From Dermanyssus gallinae (lineage: Eukaryota > Arthropoda > Arachnida > Mesostigmata > Dermanyssidae), in the NCBI GenBank assembly GCA_003439945.1, contig QVRM01005638.1:1-64000 (forward strand): DNA of 64,000 nucleotides, in the 5' to 3' direction. Both the position numbers and the translations under genes were made by a program. Positions 43,106 to 54,851 of the stretch are shown one piece after another. A model generated the notes under the pieces. It was not told the DNA's origin, searched no databases, and saw only the letters and a list, made by a program, of their open reading frames with translations. Numbering within the stretch: position 1 is the stretch's first letter; each line of letters begins with the position of its first letter.

Positions 43106-43877
43106 AATACCTATACTTAATGTTTTTCTGCTATTAGACACGCGTAAAAACTGTATGACTTAAAACCTCCTAAATTAAGTCACCCGTTTTCCGTACGCTA
43201 TTTGCGTGGTACGCTAAAATCCAGCTTACATGCGTGTCATTTGATCGTTACACAAAGTGAAAAGTACTAGAACAATACACATTGTAAAAGTGTCACACAC
43301 AAAGTGAAAAGTACTAAAATAATAGAAAATAAAATACATATACATGTCTATATAGAAATGCGCTTGTATGTGCGTATATATCAACACGTTAAGTTTTTTG
43401 GGTAATCTTAAATTACAACAATACTGTTATAGTCATGCTTAAACTAAAGAGCAGCATGAGGCCAACCGTTTAGTATACTTAGATTTCTAAATGCCGTCCT
43501 ATGCTGTAATCCCTTCATGTAGGATTGCGTTCTAGAGTTTGTTTTTGCTTCATTGCAGTTTAGCTCCCCAGAAATAGGTACTTTTGTCTGGTAGGCCAGT
43601 ATGTGCTTTCTTAAATATTGTACAATGTCGTGTACTCGTCGTTTGGGAGTACTACGTAAACAGATTAGGCGAAAGTGTATTATCTCTGCAATACATCTTC
43701 TTAGCGATTAGCCTTGACCACCTGTTACTGCGTATAGAGACTGCCACTATCTACACATTTTATTGCATGCCCGCTGTAGAATCTATATCCGGAAAACCTG
43801 ATACTTGATATGCTGGTTAATACTCATTAAGTGTTCGGGCTTTTGACATTCCATAAAACGCAATCCAAATGTCCGCG

Positions 43878-43878
<1 letters not shown>
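43106..43878 (+). repeat. Z-block 3' flank
   Basis: Collinear with 40290-41045 and 27120-27814; no gene. Confidence 0.7.

Positions 43879-43936
<58 letters not shown>
43879..43936. repeat. (TA)n microsatellite
   Basis: Joins the Z4 flank to the family B 3' flank. Confidence 0.95.
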
Positions 43937-43939
<3 letters not shown>

Positions 43940-44637
43940 TGCGCAGATATTTACTCGTTCTGATCGTGGTAAAGTTATCGATCAACATTTGCTATCGTCT
44001 AACATCGGTCTCTTGCTCCTAGGACGGGCGCCAGCAAACAACACCAACACATCCCTAACAACTTATGTCAAGGCGCAAATCATAGTTTGACCAATTTACA
44101 GTACACCAAAATAGAAGGTACATGAGCCGCAGAGTGAATGAGCTCATTTGCAACAAGAAGAGCGTGGAAAGGGCGTCTAATGTTAAGAGCGAAGAGCACG
44201 GTAGATTCGTCGCCATTGTCGCCTTTGCTGTCCATCTGATCTGCTTCTCTGCTATCCCGTTATTTGGCTTCATTGTACTTAAGATAATCTAAATTATGCA
44301 AACAAGTGCGATTTTTGGCGCCTTTCTCTCTCTGCACTATAGCAGTAGTAATCTCAGTGGCACCGTAATTTAATCGTCATACTTATTTCACTCATATTTA
44401 GTATGCATAAAACATAGATAATTATACCGTCAGCTGCTCGCGGCTTGTTATTCGAGAGAGGCAGTGCAGTGATCTCTTCGCAAGGGCCGGGCAGGCAGAC
44501 GCATGAAACTTCGTACACGCCTGAGAGCACAGTCGACAGGTGCACTCCGTGTACTCATCGTGGAAGCTCGTATTCGAACAGACCAGGTGATGATACCCAT
44601 GAACTATGTATCTGATGTAGACATGGCGATTGTAATC
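43937..44637 (-). pseudogene. Family B 3' flank and ORF2 C-terminal scrap, copy 3
   Basis: Collinear with 21030-21720. The coding part (44637-44440) carries RHVYIRYIVHGYHHLVCSN and the CTCRLCSQACTKFHASACP finger. It is cut at 44637 by the R1 copy. Confidence 0.7.
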
Positions 44638-45296
44638 CGTCCTGTGAGGGTGCGTCGAGACCATGAGGGCCTGGCTGCTCCCCACCCCCTCCCCCCTCCC
44701 TCGGCTCCTCGTCTCGAGCACTCTCCCAAGAGACCCGCTCAAACCTCTCCCGCCTGGCCGTTTCCTTGGCTGTCTTGAGTGTCAAAACAGCGTCGAACAA
44801 GTTCGTCGCCTCCCTCCATGCCTCCGCCGAAGTCATCATATGGGAGACCACCTCCTTGATGGGTCGGCTCCTCACAGCGGTTGGTGCTGCGTCCCGTGCT
44901 TCCCTGAGAGCATCACACCGCAGAACAGTATGCTCTACGTTGTCCGTTTCTCCAGAGTCGCACAGTACGCAGATATCGCTGATGGCCTTCTTGATCCTTG
45001 ACAGGTAGCTCTGGAACTGGCCGTGTCCGGTCAGAACCTGAGTCGTCCAGTAGGAAAGCTCCCCGTGTCGGCGGTCATACCATGCCCTGAGGTCCGGTAT
45101 CAGACTCTTGGTCCAGCTCCCTGTGGTCACACCGGGTCTTACCTGCGCCCATTCCTCATGCCAGGCCGATATGGTGGCACTCCTGGCCCTAGTGAGATCC
45201 AGACCTTCGTCTAGATACATTTCACTTCGTTCAGCCACTAGGAGGTCCCATGGCAGCATTTTGGCTAGGACCAGGAGAGCTTCGGTCGAGACTGGT
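44638..45296 (-). pseudogene. R1 copy 3, 3' part in sense orientation
   Basis: Minus strand open from about 45296 to 44640: STEALLVLAKMLPWDLLVAE, HEEWAQVRPGVTTGSW, CVLCDSGETDNVEHTVLRC, then an acidic and basic tail. The 3' UTR seen in copies 2 and 4 is missing beyond about 44638. Confidence 0.8.
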
Positions 45297-46738
45297 ATGG
45301 GACGTATGGGGCCTGCCGTACCGAATAGTTATGGCCAAACTCCAGAGACCTCCCTCGAAACTCCCCCCGGATGTGCTACGGGAGACTGTAACCGGTCTTT
45401 TTCCGGCACAGCCGCGGAGAGAAAACGAGGAGTTCTCGGTCACCCCGGAAAACATTCCGGAGGTGACGCTGGAGGAGGTCGAACAAGCCCGGAATCGGTT
45501 GGCAACCGGTAAAGCGCCCGGCCTAGACGGAATTCCCCCAGAGGTAGCGAGGCTCCTGGTCAAAAGGTGGCCTAAGGTCTTCCAATACCTTGCCAACAAG
45601 CTTCTGAGAGAGGGGAGATTCCCGAGGCTGTGGAAAAGGGCAAGCCTGGTTCTAATCCCCAAACCCGGGAGGAAGACGGGGCCTTCGGCTTACCGGCCCA
45701 TAAGCCTCATTGACGCCATGGGTAAGCTCCTGGAGAACGTTATAGTCAAGAGACTAAACGACGAGATTCAGGAAAAGAACGCCCTATCAGATGTCCAGTA
45801 CGGCTTCCGGAAGGGCAGATCCGCATTAGGGGCTCTAAAGAAGGTTCTGAAACGGGCGGGTGAGGAGACTATGAAGACCCCTAAAATAAGGGGATTCGTG
45901 CTCCTGATCCTCCTGGATGTCAAAAATGCCTTCAACACAATGAATTGGAAAGTAATTGTGGAGGCGATGAAGAGGAAGGGCTTTTCCCTCTACCTCCGTC
46001 GAATGATTTTATCCTACCTGGATGACAGAGGCTTGGTTGCAGGGGGGCAGGAGTACGAGGTTACTGCCGGAGTCCCACAGGGCTCGATTCTAGGACCCGT
46101 GCTCTGGAACATAGCTTACGACGGGGTGCTCGAGATCCCAGGTCTCCCGTATGGGGTGGAGACGTTGGCGTACGCCGATGACCTTGCACTCATGATAACG
46201 GCCAGGACCGAAAGAGCCCTGGAGAGCGCCGCCAATGAGGCCTTGTCAATGGTGTCCGAGTGGATGGAGTCCCATCACTTGAAACTGGCACCCGACAAGA
46301 CGGAGGCGATGTAACTAACAGGCAGAAAGAGGACGACCGGTATTAACCTCGTGATTGCGGGCCACCCGGTAAAAATCCGAAAGAAGGTAAAGTACCTTGG
46401 GGTCATGCTAGACACCGGACTGACCGGATCGGCACACGTTAAGTGCGTGGCCGAAAAGGCCCAAAGGGTCTCCCTGAACCTGGCGCGGATCATGCCTAGC
46501 GTCGGTGGGGTGGCTGAGGTGAAAAGAAGGCTCCTGGCCTCGGTGGCCGAATCAACGGCGCTATACGCAGCCCCAGTCTGGGGGGACATGGCAATGCGGA
46601 CGGCAAAAAATAGGGGGGCACTAAGGTCGACCCAACGAACGCTGGCTAAGCCGGGCGTATCAAACAGTCTCAACCGAAGCTCTCCTGGTCCTAGCCAAAA
46701 TGCTGCCATGGGACCTCCTAGTGGCTGAACAAAGTAAA
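45297..46738 (+). pseudogene. R1 copy 3, 5' part inverted
   Basis: Plus strand carries the RT: GKAPGLDGIPPEVARLL, YRPISLIDAMGKLLENVI, QYGFRKGRSALGALK, LLDVKNAFNTMNW, GVPQGSILGP, AYADDLALM, all in one frame to 46314, where a TAA replaces a Tyr codon. 46351-46728 continues to LAKMLPWDLLVAEQSK, with a deletion near 46650. The last ~75 bases repeat the start of the sense part at 45296-45225. This is the longest intact R1 RT in the window. Confidence 0.8.
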
Positions 46739-46740
46739 AG

Positions 46741-47400
46741 CCAACGGAAATACATAGTCGGCATTCACAAGTGGAAAATGCTTATGTATGCCGATAATTT
46801 AAAACTGTTTTTCCGAAGTCGCTTTCACTTGCAGCAGTCGCTTTTAACTCTACAGCGCTCTGTAAACTGGAAAAAAAACTATAGAATAGTGCGAGCAAGA
46901 CTAAAGCGATGAAATTTGGACAAGGAGAACAACTGGCCAAATGCTATGAGTTCCGACTGGATTCAGAAATAATCAAAATCGTCCCCTACTTTCCCTACCT
47001 GGTGTTGTGTTTTCATTACGTGACACAAGTTTTTCCAGGCACGTTGAGGATAGAGTCCAAAAGAGCCTACAATCCTTATACAGTATCAAGGACCCATACA
47101 GGCTGTCGATGGAGGTATGGGTTCGTAAGGGCTTCACAAATATTGGTAACCTTTGTGCACTCACATAAGAAGCATGATCTTTCGGAGCTTTGTAGACACA
47201 CGTCCGCACTCCTTGGCGCCAAACCTTGACGGCCTTTCACCTCAGAGATTCCACTCATGTTTGCAATATCAATGTTCAACGATTCACTGCAAGTCAGTGC
47301 GCCTACCTGCTGACACACAGTTCACTAATTCAGGCTAGTACTGGAATCCTAGGATCTTTTCTATAGACCTACAAAAAACGCGTTTCCATCATCTGATTTC
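46741..47400 (+). pseudogene. Family F RT fragment, copy 3
   Basis: MLMYADNLKLFFRSRFHLQQ (YADD mutated to YADN), then from 46909 KFGQGEQLAKCYEFRLDSEI and YFPYL, the block after YADD. Joined directly to R1. Confidence 0.65.
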
Positions 47401-47429
47401 AAATCCAGAAGTAGCGAAGTCAGCTGGCG

Positions 47430-47930
47430 CGCTATGTCAACGATAACAGCAGTCCAAAAACACTTTTTCAGCAAGTGAGAACCTTCATGTCACTTAGTTT
47501 AAAAATGATGCGCCAAATACTCTCACGTCGAGGGAGCCGCCACCGACAACGTGATCTAGAAACCAATTGCACCGAAAAGTCAATTCGATTGACCGCACAA
47601 TAAAGTGGCACGGATCAGAAAACAACAATTGATAAGAAAATGACTCAAGATAGCGAAGCCAACTACTTTTGTGAAGAGAAGAGCATTAAAAAATATGACT
47701 GCCCACACGGTAAGCACTTAAAGAGAAAGAGGCGCCAAAAGACCGCATGCCGTTGACATCAAACATGCAGCAGGCGCATGTCGTAACAGTCAATAACATC
47801 GGACTCGTTACAGCAGACTTTATTTAAATAAGGAACGGAAGGAAACCTTTTTACAGTAAACTATGATCCTTATAGAAATCGAACGTAACGTTGCCTGTCT
47901 AGCTAGACTAAGAATTCGTTTTCGGCATCT
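47430..47930 (+). repeat. Repeat H, copy 2
   Basis: Collinear with 42170-42720; no gene. Confidence 0.6.
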
Positions 47931-47936
47931 TCTGAC

Positions 47937-48246
47937 CTAACTTTCTGGCTTGCCGATGCCTTTTGATAAGCGACCCTCTCTTGATAGGCTCTTTCGTGTT
48001 CTTTTTTCTCGTTGCAAGTACGTTCCGGTCTCAGCCTTCTTCTCCTCGATGATGTTATACTTTTTCGAGAACTTTGGCCTGCTGCTCACAAATGCGATTG
48101 GAACGCCGCTTGCACTCGTCACCCGCCGCTTTGAATATGCTCGAAAAGAGTTCAGCATCGTCGTCAAATAGCTCCTTATCATTCTTATATCTTTTTACCA
48201 TTATAGTTTTACTTAGGTTACACGAAGAACTAAAACGTTTAGACAT
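47937..48246 (-). pseudogene. Charged small ORF, unknown
   Basis: 48246-48055 reads MSKRFSSSCNLSKT, then KNDKELFDDDAELFSSIFKA and a KRRSNRICEQQAKVLEK helix-like stretch. After one frameshift the sequence continues YNIIEEKKAETGTYLQREKR to 47937. The composition looks coding (coiled-coil-like). The first 14 codons recur at 8020. I do not recognise it. Confidence 0.3.
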
Positions 48247-48299
48247 ATCCTTACAACTCCGATCTTTAAAACACGTCCGGTTGCATTAATTGGGCCAAG

Positions 48300-48640
48300 T
48301 CATAGCGGGGAGGCGCAATTTTGAAACTGAAACAAATACTGGCAAATATAAAGCAACCAGTCAGCACATAAAGGGCATAAAAAGAGCGTGCTAGTTAGCC
48401 ATCGGAAAAAACGAGAAAAAAATATGCGAAAGTACATACGCCTTTCCATCCCAAAGCTTCTTGACGAGATACACATCTAATTGCGCTACCTCTGCCGAGG
48501 CCTCGCTTACTTTTTCTTGCCACTCCATCAAAAGTTGCTGAAATGGTCCTGTAGTAAGTGACCTAGGTTTGACTCTGATTGTTTCCACTGCCGGTGCGCC
48601 GTGTACTTGGTCGCGGGAGCAAATACACGATGCGGTTTCA
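48300..48640 (-). pseudogene. Family A2 C-terminus and 3' tail, end of an older array unit
   Basis: 48590-48480 encodes VETIRVKPRSLTTGPFQQLL then EWQEKVSEASAEVAQLDVY. From 48471 to 48640 it is collinear with 53850-54017 of unit 1, so it looks like the right end of a unit preceding the array. Confidence 0.7.
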
Positions 48641-49406
48641 AACGGAATGGGCGCAGGTAAGACCCGGTGTGACCACAGGGAGCTGGACCAAGAGTCTGAT
48701 ACCGGACCTCAGGGTACAGTATGACCGCCGACACGGGGAGCTTTCCTACTGGACGACTCAAATTCTGACCGGACACGGCCAGTTCCAGAGCTACCTGTCA
48801 AGGATCAAGAAGGCCATCAGCTATATTTGCGTACTGTGCGACTCTGGAGAAACGGACAACGTAGAGCATACTGTTCTGCGGTGTGATGCTCTCAGGGAAG
48901 CACGGGACGCAGCACCACACGCCGTGAGAGGCCGACCCATCAAGGAAGTGGTCGCCCATATGATGACTTCGGCGGAGGCATGGAGGGAGGCGACGAACCT
49001 GTTCGACGCCGTTTTGACACTCAAGACAGCCAAGGAAACGGCCAGGCGGGAGAGGTTTGAGCGGGTCTCTCGGGAGAGTGGTCGAGACGAGGAGCCGAGG
49101 GAGGGGGTGGGGAGCAGCCAGGCCCTCATGGTCTCGACTCACGCTCACAAGACGGATTACAAAATGGCATCTCCCTATCCAACCGCAGGTAGACATGCGG
49201 GATGATAGTCAGGGATAGAACTGATTGAAGGAGAACGGCAGAGACGCCCCTCCCACGGCTTCGATGTAATGCCAAAGTAATACCGAGCCTGGGGGGGGTG
49301 GGGAGGAAACCGGGTTTAGTGAGTTTGCGAGTCTCACACTAGTCACGCAGGCTGCTAGTGGCGCATGTGCATCATGTATTCCCAAAACCTCTTTAAAAAA
49401 AGGTAA
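48641..49406 (+). pseudogene. R1 copy 4, 5'-truncated 3' end
   Basis: Begins at EWAQVRPGVTTGSW and is open to 49205 with the CxxC...H knuckle (CVLCDSGETDNVEHTVLRC). The 3' UTR has a G10 run at about 49292 and ends in A7 (about 49397), followed by ggtaacctcaac. Confidence 0.85.
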
Positions 49407-49409
49407 CCT

Positions 49410-49780
49410 CAACCCTTGTGTTTCTTTCAAGGCGGTCTCCAGCAAAGATGCTGAAGAGCACTCGTAAGAAAGAACTACTTATCCTAGTACGTCAAAATGA
49501 ATTGGCTAGTAAGTGTCGGGGAGCTTTGTCGAAGGTCTTGACACAAGCAATAAAAGCGGCGTGCATGTGACTCTAGACACGCTCAACACCAGCTGAACTT
49601 TTGACTAGAGGATAGGAATTGAGTCTTTTGCACCCCGACTATTTTTAAATACAAACTGTTCCGGAAGTAAGGCGTTCTCCACAGTTGGAAACATCATAGT
49701 GAAAATGTGCTCATCAAAGCTGTGAAAGTGGCTAAAGAAATGTCTACGCATATAGTAAGAATAGAAAACGTACTTCATGT
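49410..49780 (-). pseudogene. A2 RT fragment, unit 1, cut by R1
   Basis: VENALLPEQFVFKNSRGAKD then a CVKTFDKAPRHLL block. In units 2 and 3 the same RT continues across the unit edge; here R1 copy 4 interrupts it. Confidence 0.6.
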
Positions 49781-49956
49781 CGATAGGCTATTTTGATCTT
49801 ACAGTCAGTTTGTTTGTATTATTATGATCACAGAGCATTTTTGGTTTTTGTAGTCGACGACGTTTTATCTATACTTCATCTCCTTGTATGACGTCGTCCG
49901 TGCCGCTTCCTCCTATGGCATTTTTTACAGATTGAGCCTAAACCTGGTCGTCGCTT

Positions 49957-50295
49957 CTAAGTCGGGACGATTTGAAGCTTCGTTCCAGACACCATTGATG
50001 AAGGTCTGGTGGACTCCGTAGTTTCTTGTTGTTGCCAAGTAGGCACGGCTTGAAGCTCTGGCGAAGCATCTGAGGCTACTTGTTGATCCGAAGTCGGGAC
50101 GATTTGATGCTTTGGTAAAGACTTGGAAGCTCCTTGTTGTTCCCAAGCCGGGACGACTTGAACCTCTGATGAAGACTCTGATGGTGGTGGTGTGATGGAC
50201 TCCGAAGTCGCTTCTTGTTCTCTGCGTATCATCTCGCGTTCTAGATAGCGCCGCAGCATAATGCGTGCTCGCCTCTGTGCAGCCGTTCGAGCCAT
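49957..50295 (-). pseudogene. Repeat-U basic protein, unit 1 (stop after repeat 4)
   Basis: Starts MARTAAQRRARIM; TGG-to-TAG after the last VPT removes the CKKCHRRKRH tail. TATA box at 50357-50349 (-). Confidence 0.6.
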
Positions 50296-50936
50296 TTAAG
50301 ATGTAGTATGAGGATCGCTCAAAAGTAATTTGCTCATGGTAGCGAATACTTTATATACCAACTGAAAGGCAATGGAGCGGAAAGAGGGGTTGATTGAGTT
50401 GGCAAGCTGGTCGTGCCCTCGCCCAATCAACTACTCAAGATCTCTCGTGTCCTCACCAGCCCTCTCTTGCTCCGCCATTCATCGGGCTGACGAACTTCGT
50501 CATGTTCAGACAACAGGGAACACGATTGGCGGGGATTGCCTGAAGAGGTCACGCAGAGAATTGCTGCAGTGAGTAGGTAGCTGACCTAATTGGATAGGAA
50601 ATAAACGACGGCCAAGACCGCCTTCCTAAATAGCATTCGTTTTCGCCTGTGTTTATGCATCTATCGGAGGCGTGTAACAGCAGGTGACCAGTCACAGGAT
50701 GGAGCATTGATTGGGGGCACTTGTATCGGAGCTCGGAGCCCCAGTTTAACAAGCGGATGATGCTGAAACGGTGTTCAACTGCATAAGCCATAGTGTTGCT
50801 CTCCTGGCAGCCTATGAGGCAGAGATTTTGGCATAAGCTTAGTTAGCTCTCAGTTACATCCGTTTGGGGGGTACTGCCGCGTCTCTGATTTTTGAATTAG
50901 TTGCGTCAGGTTGAGGCCTGAGCAGGTGAGACGGCC

Positions 50937-52310
50937 GTGTCGGCATCTATGAGCGTTTCACTTGCAGCATTTTATCTGCGCGCTCTGTTTGTAGTCCTAA
51001 TGCTTTTTGGTCTAGACGGTACATTTGCACTAAAAAAACGAGCCTGTCTTAAGTGTTTTATTGTAGGCTTTCATTCCAACCATGTGTCTTATAGAGACAC
51101 CCTGTTAAATACCCTAGATGCTTTGTTGCCGAAATGTACCATTATTCGCATTATTGTTTTGAGCGATGTCAACCTTTTTCAGTCCCGGAGCCTAGCGACT
51201 ATACATCATTCTTTTCCACTAGAGAATTTTCCCTTGTTGTATATCGTATAACCAGACCCGTGTCGGGTACGTGCATAGATCAAATTGCTGTTGATAATTG
51301 CTCAAAATTTACCACCATCTAGCCTACGGTTCTCAAAACTCTGTTTTTCTCTGATCATTATCCGGTTATCTTATCTTTCTTCTTCTTATAAACTTTATCT
51401 TAGGTGTTATGGATCGACGTAGAAGTCGGCTTACAAGGGCAGCATCCTGTAGCAATCGTTTTAAATTTTTGCGTAAGGGCTTCTTTTAATTCCGGAAATG
51501 CATCAACGGGTTCTGTGATAGAGGACACGATTCAGTAGACTTCCCGTCCGCGATATAAGTTTGAGGGGATAAAGCCTTAACACATCCGGTAGAAACTGCA
51601 GATGAGCTAAGCCGTGGCTTTACTACGTTACGTAATACTACAGCCGGTCACCTCGAAAAGAGCAGATATATGAAAGCTACACTTGAAGAAGTATGGAAAC
51701 AATTATAATGTGTCTCTGTTTGTAAGGTTCTTGATATCATTTCCCATCCTAAAGCAGACTGGAGTCAAGGTGTCATGGGTATGCTTGAAAAATTGTTAAA
51801 TTAGCAGCTTGATCGATTGCAGGACCCCTGACTACAATTATGAATTATTATTTTGAGTCTAACCTGACTTCACGGGTAAAGGATATGATGGTCGTTCCCT
51901 TATTATTGGAAAATAGTAGACGAGACCGCGCAGCCAAATTTCAGGTCCACCTTAATTTTTGATTATGTGTCACCGGTCACTGAGGAACTCTCGATGATAA
52001 GGCGAAATCGAGATGTGGTGTCGATCAATTTCCTTCAGCCTAACCAGTTCGACTTTTGCAGAAGTTGATCGACTGACCTCGCGTTAGACCATTTATCGCA
52101 ATGGTTGTCCGACTCGGTCAAGGCGCATGAGTTTTGTCTCGAAGTCTTTTCTGACGTCGTTGCTGCTTTCAATTGTCCTGATCATTTCTTCCTATTCCAG
52201 TTGCTCGCTCAGCTGGACTGCTCCGGAGCTCCCAGGAGAGAGTCAGCCGGTTCAAGCTGGTCGAATGGAGTCCTCTGGCAGCAGGTTGAACCCTGTGGGG
52301 GAGGATTAAG
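50937..52310 (+). pseudogene. Family E endonuclease and RT, unit 1
   Basis: 50937-51380: FALKKRACLKCFIVGFHSNH, LSDVNLF (GDFN-like), SGTCIDQIAVDN, SDHYPVIL. 51830-52270: RT remnants with FDFCRS and VVAAFNCPDHFFLFQLL (block like DxxxAFDxVxH). Frames change repeatedly. Confidence 0.65.
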
Positions 52311-52679
52311 GTTTTTAGTGGCTGAAATTTCCACACTAGGTGCTGTTGGATGCCAGTACCAGTAGTGAGTTCGCATTTCCAAACTTCCCAGGCCAAAAAT
52401 GAGGTCCAGTGTTAGCACAGGAGGAGTATATGCCCAACGCTTAGAATCAAATTTCGCTCGTCCAAAGTAGTATCTCCTAATTGATTGGATAATCCGAATT
52501 TGACATATTTAATCAGTTCGTTGATTCTCTCTCGAGGCTCTCGCAAATACGTTAGTGCGTTGTCTTAATCTAAGATCTCTCCAATTCTGATATTGAGACG
52601 GGTGCAATATTTATCGTATTTTATGGTCAGCCAGAATAAGGATCACCGCTAACAATTTTGGACTGCTACAAAATGTTTA

Positions 52680-53560
52680 AATCACATTAAATTCTAGTGC
52701 TACTCCCGGCATCACTTGATCTCCAGGTTCTTTATCAATTCAACAACCTGAGCATACAAAGCTCTATGTGCGGGGCATACAGACTCGTTACTTGCATTGG
52801 TAGGTGCTTTCCTGCAGCCGTCTCGAGAACGCTTAAAGCTTTTAACTTCGCCATCAACAAATTTGTGAAACAGTAGGTCAATGATGCTGCTTCCGTTATG
52901 ACTTATTCTGTAAGCTCCTGTCTGCTTCCGTGTGGTCTTCGCCTGCGTTTGCACGTCTCAGACCAAGGTATTCCATTAACTGGAGCAGCACCTCTACTTT
53001 ACCGTTAGAAGCCCCACCATCAATACAAGTATTGAAGTCGCCACCGACGATGGTTGGCATAGACAGGTCGAAACCTGATAAACCAGAACTCACCGTGTCA
53101 GCGACCTCTGCCGAGTCAAGATGTGGGGGGGGGGGGGTAGAAGACAACAATGTTCACCTTCATAGATGAGAGGCTCACACAGAAATCGTTCTTCCTCACA
53201 CATTGCACCGGTGGTAAACGTTTACGTAGGTAGATTGATAATCCACCCACTGGTCTGCCTGTCCCAATATAATGAAGCCGAAGCCAACAGATACCGGAAA
53301 AGATTAACGAATTCCACGAATTGGCCGCCACAACGTATAACGTCTCTAGCAGCCAGTCGACCACCTCTTCTGAATTTCATAGCCTGGGTCTCACTGTGTT
53401 AATTTCCAGCCCCCTCGAGACAAAGAATACCTCCGCCAGAGAAGGGATGCGTTTGATGGCACCCAATCGTAATGAGCGACCACTATGTCATCTGCGTACA
53501 TAATAACTGTGGCCTTCTGTAACTCGCGACAAGGAGCCATTTCAATCATTCCACTACTTC
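52680..53560 (-). pseudogene. Family A-like RT core followed by endonuclease, unit 1
   Basis: Read 5' to 3' on the minus strand: ELQKATVIMYADDIVV (about 53520-53475), GLEINT, then GRPVGGLSIYLRKRLPPVQC, MPTIVGGDFNTCIDGG, SHNGSSIIDLLFHKF. The RT core lies upstream of the endonuclease, the reverse of family A. A G13 run at 53125-53137 shifts the endonuclease frame. Confidence 0.75.
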
Positions 53561-53835
53561 CTGTATAGGGCAGTTCTGACTGCCTATCATCGTATGTTCA
53601 ATTGGTGGAGAGAGAGTAATTAGCTACAGCAGTCCAATCCCACCTAGGTGCGACCTAAGGGGCTTCCTTGAGCGGTGACCGCCAAGTGATTGAGTCATGC
53701 GACCCTTTCTCGCTCTTAGTTTTGACTCGAGAGTGCACTATCTTATCTAGTTAGTTACGCTCCGAGACAGTTAACTGATATTATGAATTCGACTGGCCAC
53801 AAACATGACTATTGCGACACTGTCTGGTGTACCAT
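53560..53835 (+). repeat. Repeat G, unit 1
   Basis: Matches 23400-23535 and, in reverse, 26060-26290. Array copies at about 58545-58820 and 63530-63800. Confidence 0.7.
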
Positions 53836-53839
53836 TATA

Positions 53840-54780
53840 TCTTTTTACACATCTAACTGCGCTACCTCTGCCGAGGCCTCGCTTACTTTTCCTGCCACTC
53901 CATCAAAAGTTGCTGAAATGGTCCTGTAGTAGGTGACCTAGGTTTGACTCTGATTGTTTCCACTGCCGGTGCGCCGTGTACTTGGTCGCGGGAGCAAATA
54001 CACGATGCGGTTTCAAGCTGTCCGCGGCAAACAAAGAACACGCTTTATAGATACTTTGAAGCATGTTTTAAAATGCGAAAAGTTTGCCGCCGAAAGATGG
54101 CCTCACACGCTGCGAAAGTTAATAAGTTTCGTCTTCCGCGAATTTATCTGCAGGCCCTTATGGTGAGCTTCTACGTCGCCGATAATTTGACGAATAGCAT
54201 CATGGTCTCGGTGAGCCACTACAATGTCATCCGCATACATGACGACCGTGTTTCTAAACGCCTCCCGCGCATGGCGGGCTAGGTCTGCGATGAGTAAGGA
54301 AAAGGCCAGGCAACTAAGAAATTAAACTTGAGGGGACGTTTTGACTTAAAACCCTACGTCTTGATTCAGCTGCAAGGTGGCCTCAAACCTTGTGTTTCTT
54401 TCAAGGCGGTCTGCAGCAAAGATGCTGAATAGCACTCGTAAGAAAGAACCACTTATCCTAACACGTCAAAGTTAAATGACTAGTAAGTGTCGGGGAGCTT
54501 TGTCGAAGGTCTTGACACAATCAATAAAAGCGGCGTGCATGTGACTCTAGACACGCCCAACACCAGCTGAACTGTTGGCTAGATAGGATAGGAATTGAGT
54601 CTCGTGTACCCCGACTATTTCTAAATACAAACTGCTCCAGAAGTAAGGCGTTCTCCACAGTTGGAAACATCATAGAGAAAATGTGCTCATCAAAGCTGTG
54701 AAAGTGGCTAAAGAAATGTCTACGCATATAGTAAGAATAGAAAAAGTACTTCATGTCGATAGGCTATTTTGAGCTTACAG
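53840..54780 (-). pseudogene. A2 RT continuous across the unit 1/2 edge
   Basis: Minus strand from 54754: VENALLLEQFVFRNSRGTRD, decayed KTFDKAPRHLL, then after about 54390 a block with LLIADLARHAR and TVVMYADDIVVAHRDHDAI (about 54250-54195), then FQQLLMEWQEK (about 53910). No R1 insertion here, so it shows the empty site. Confidence 0.65.
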
Positions 54781-54851
54781 TCAGTTTATTTGTATTAATA
54801 TGATCGCATAGCACTTTTGGTCTTTGTAGTCGACGACGTTTTATCTATACT

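Noticed and set aside
53944..54282. Plus-strand 112-codon ORF repeated at 58928
   Set aside because: Antisense of the A2 RT YADD region; identical only because the units are recent duplicates.
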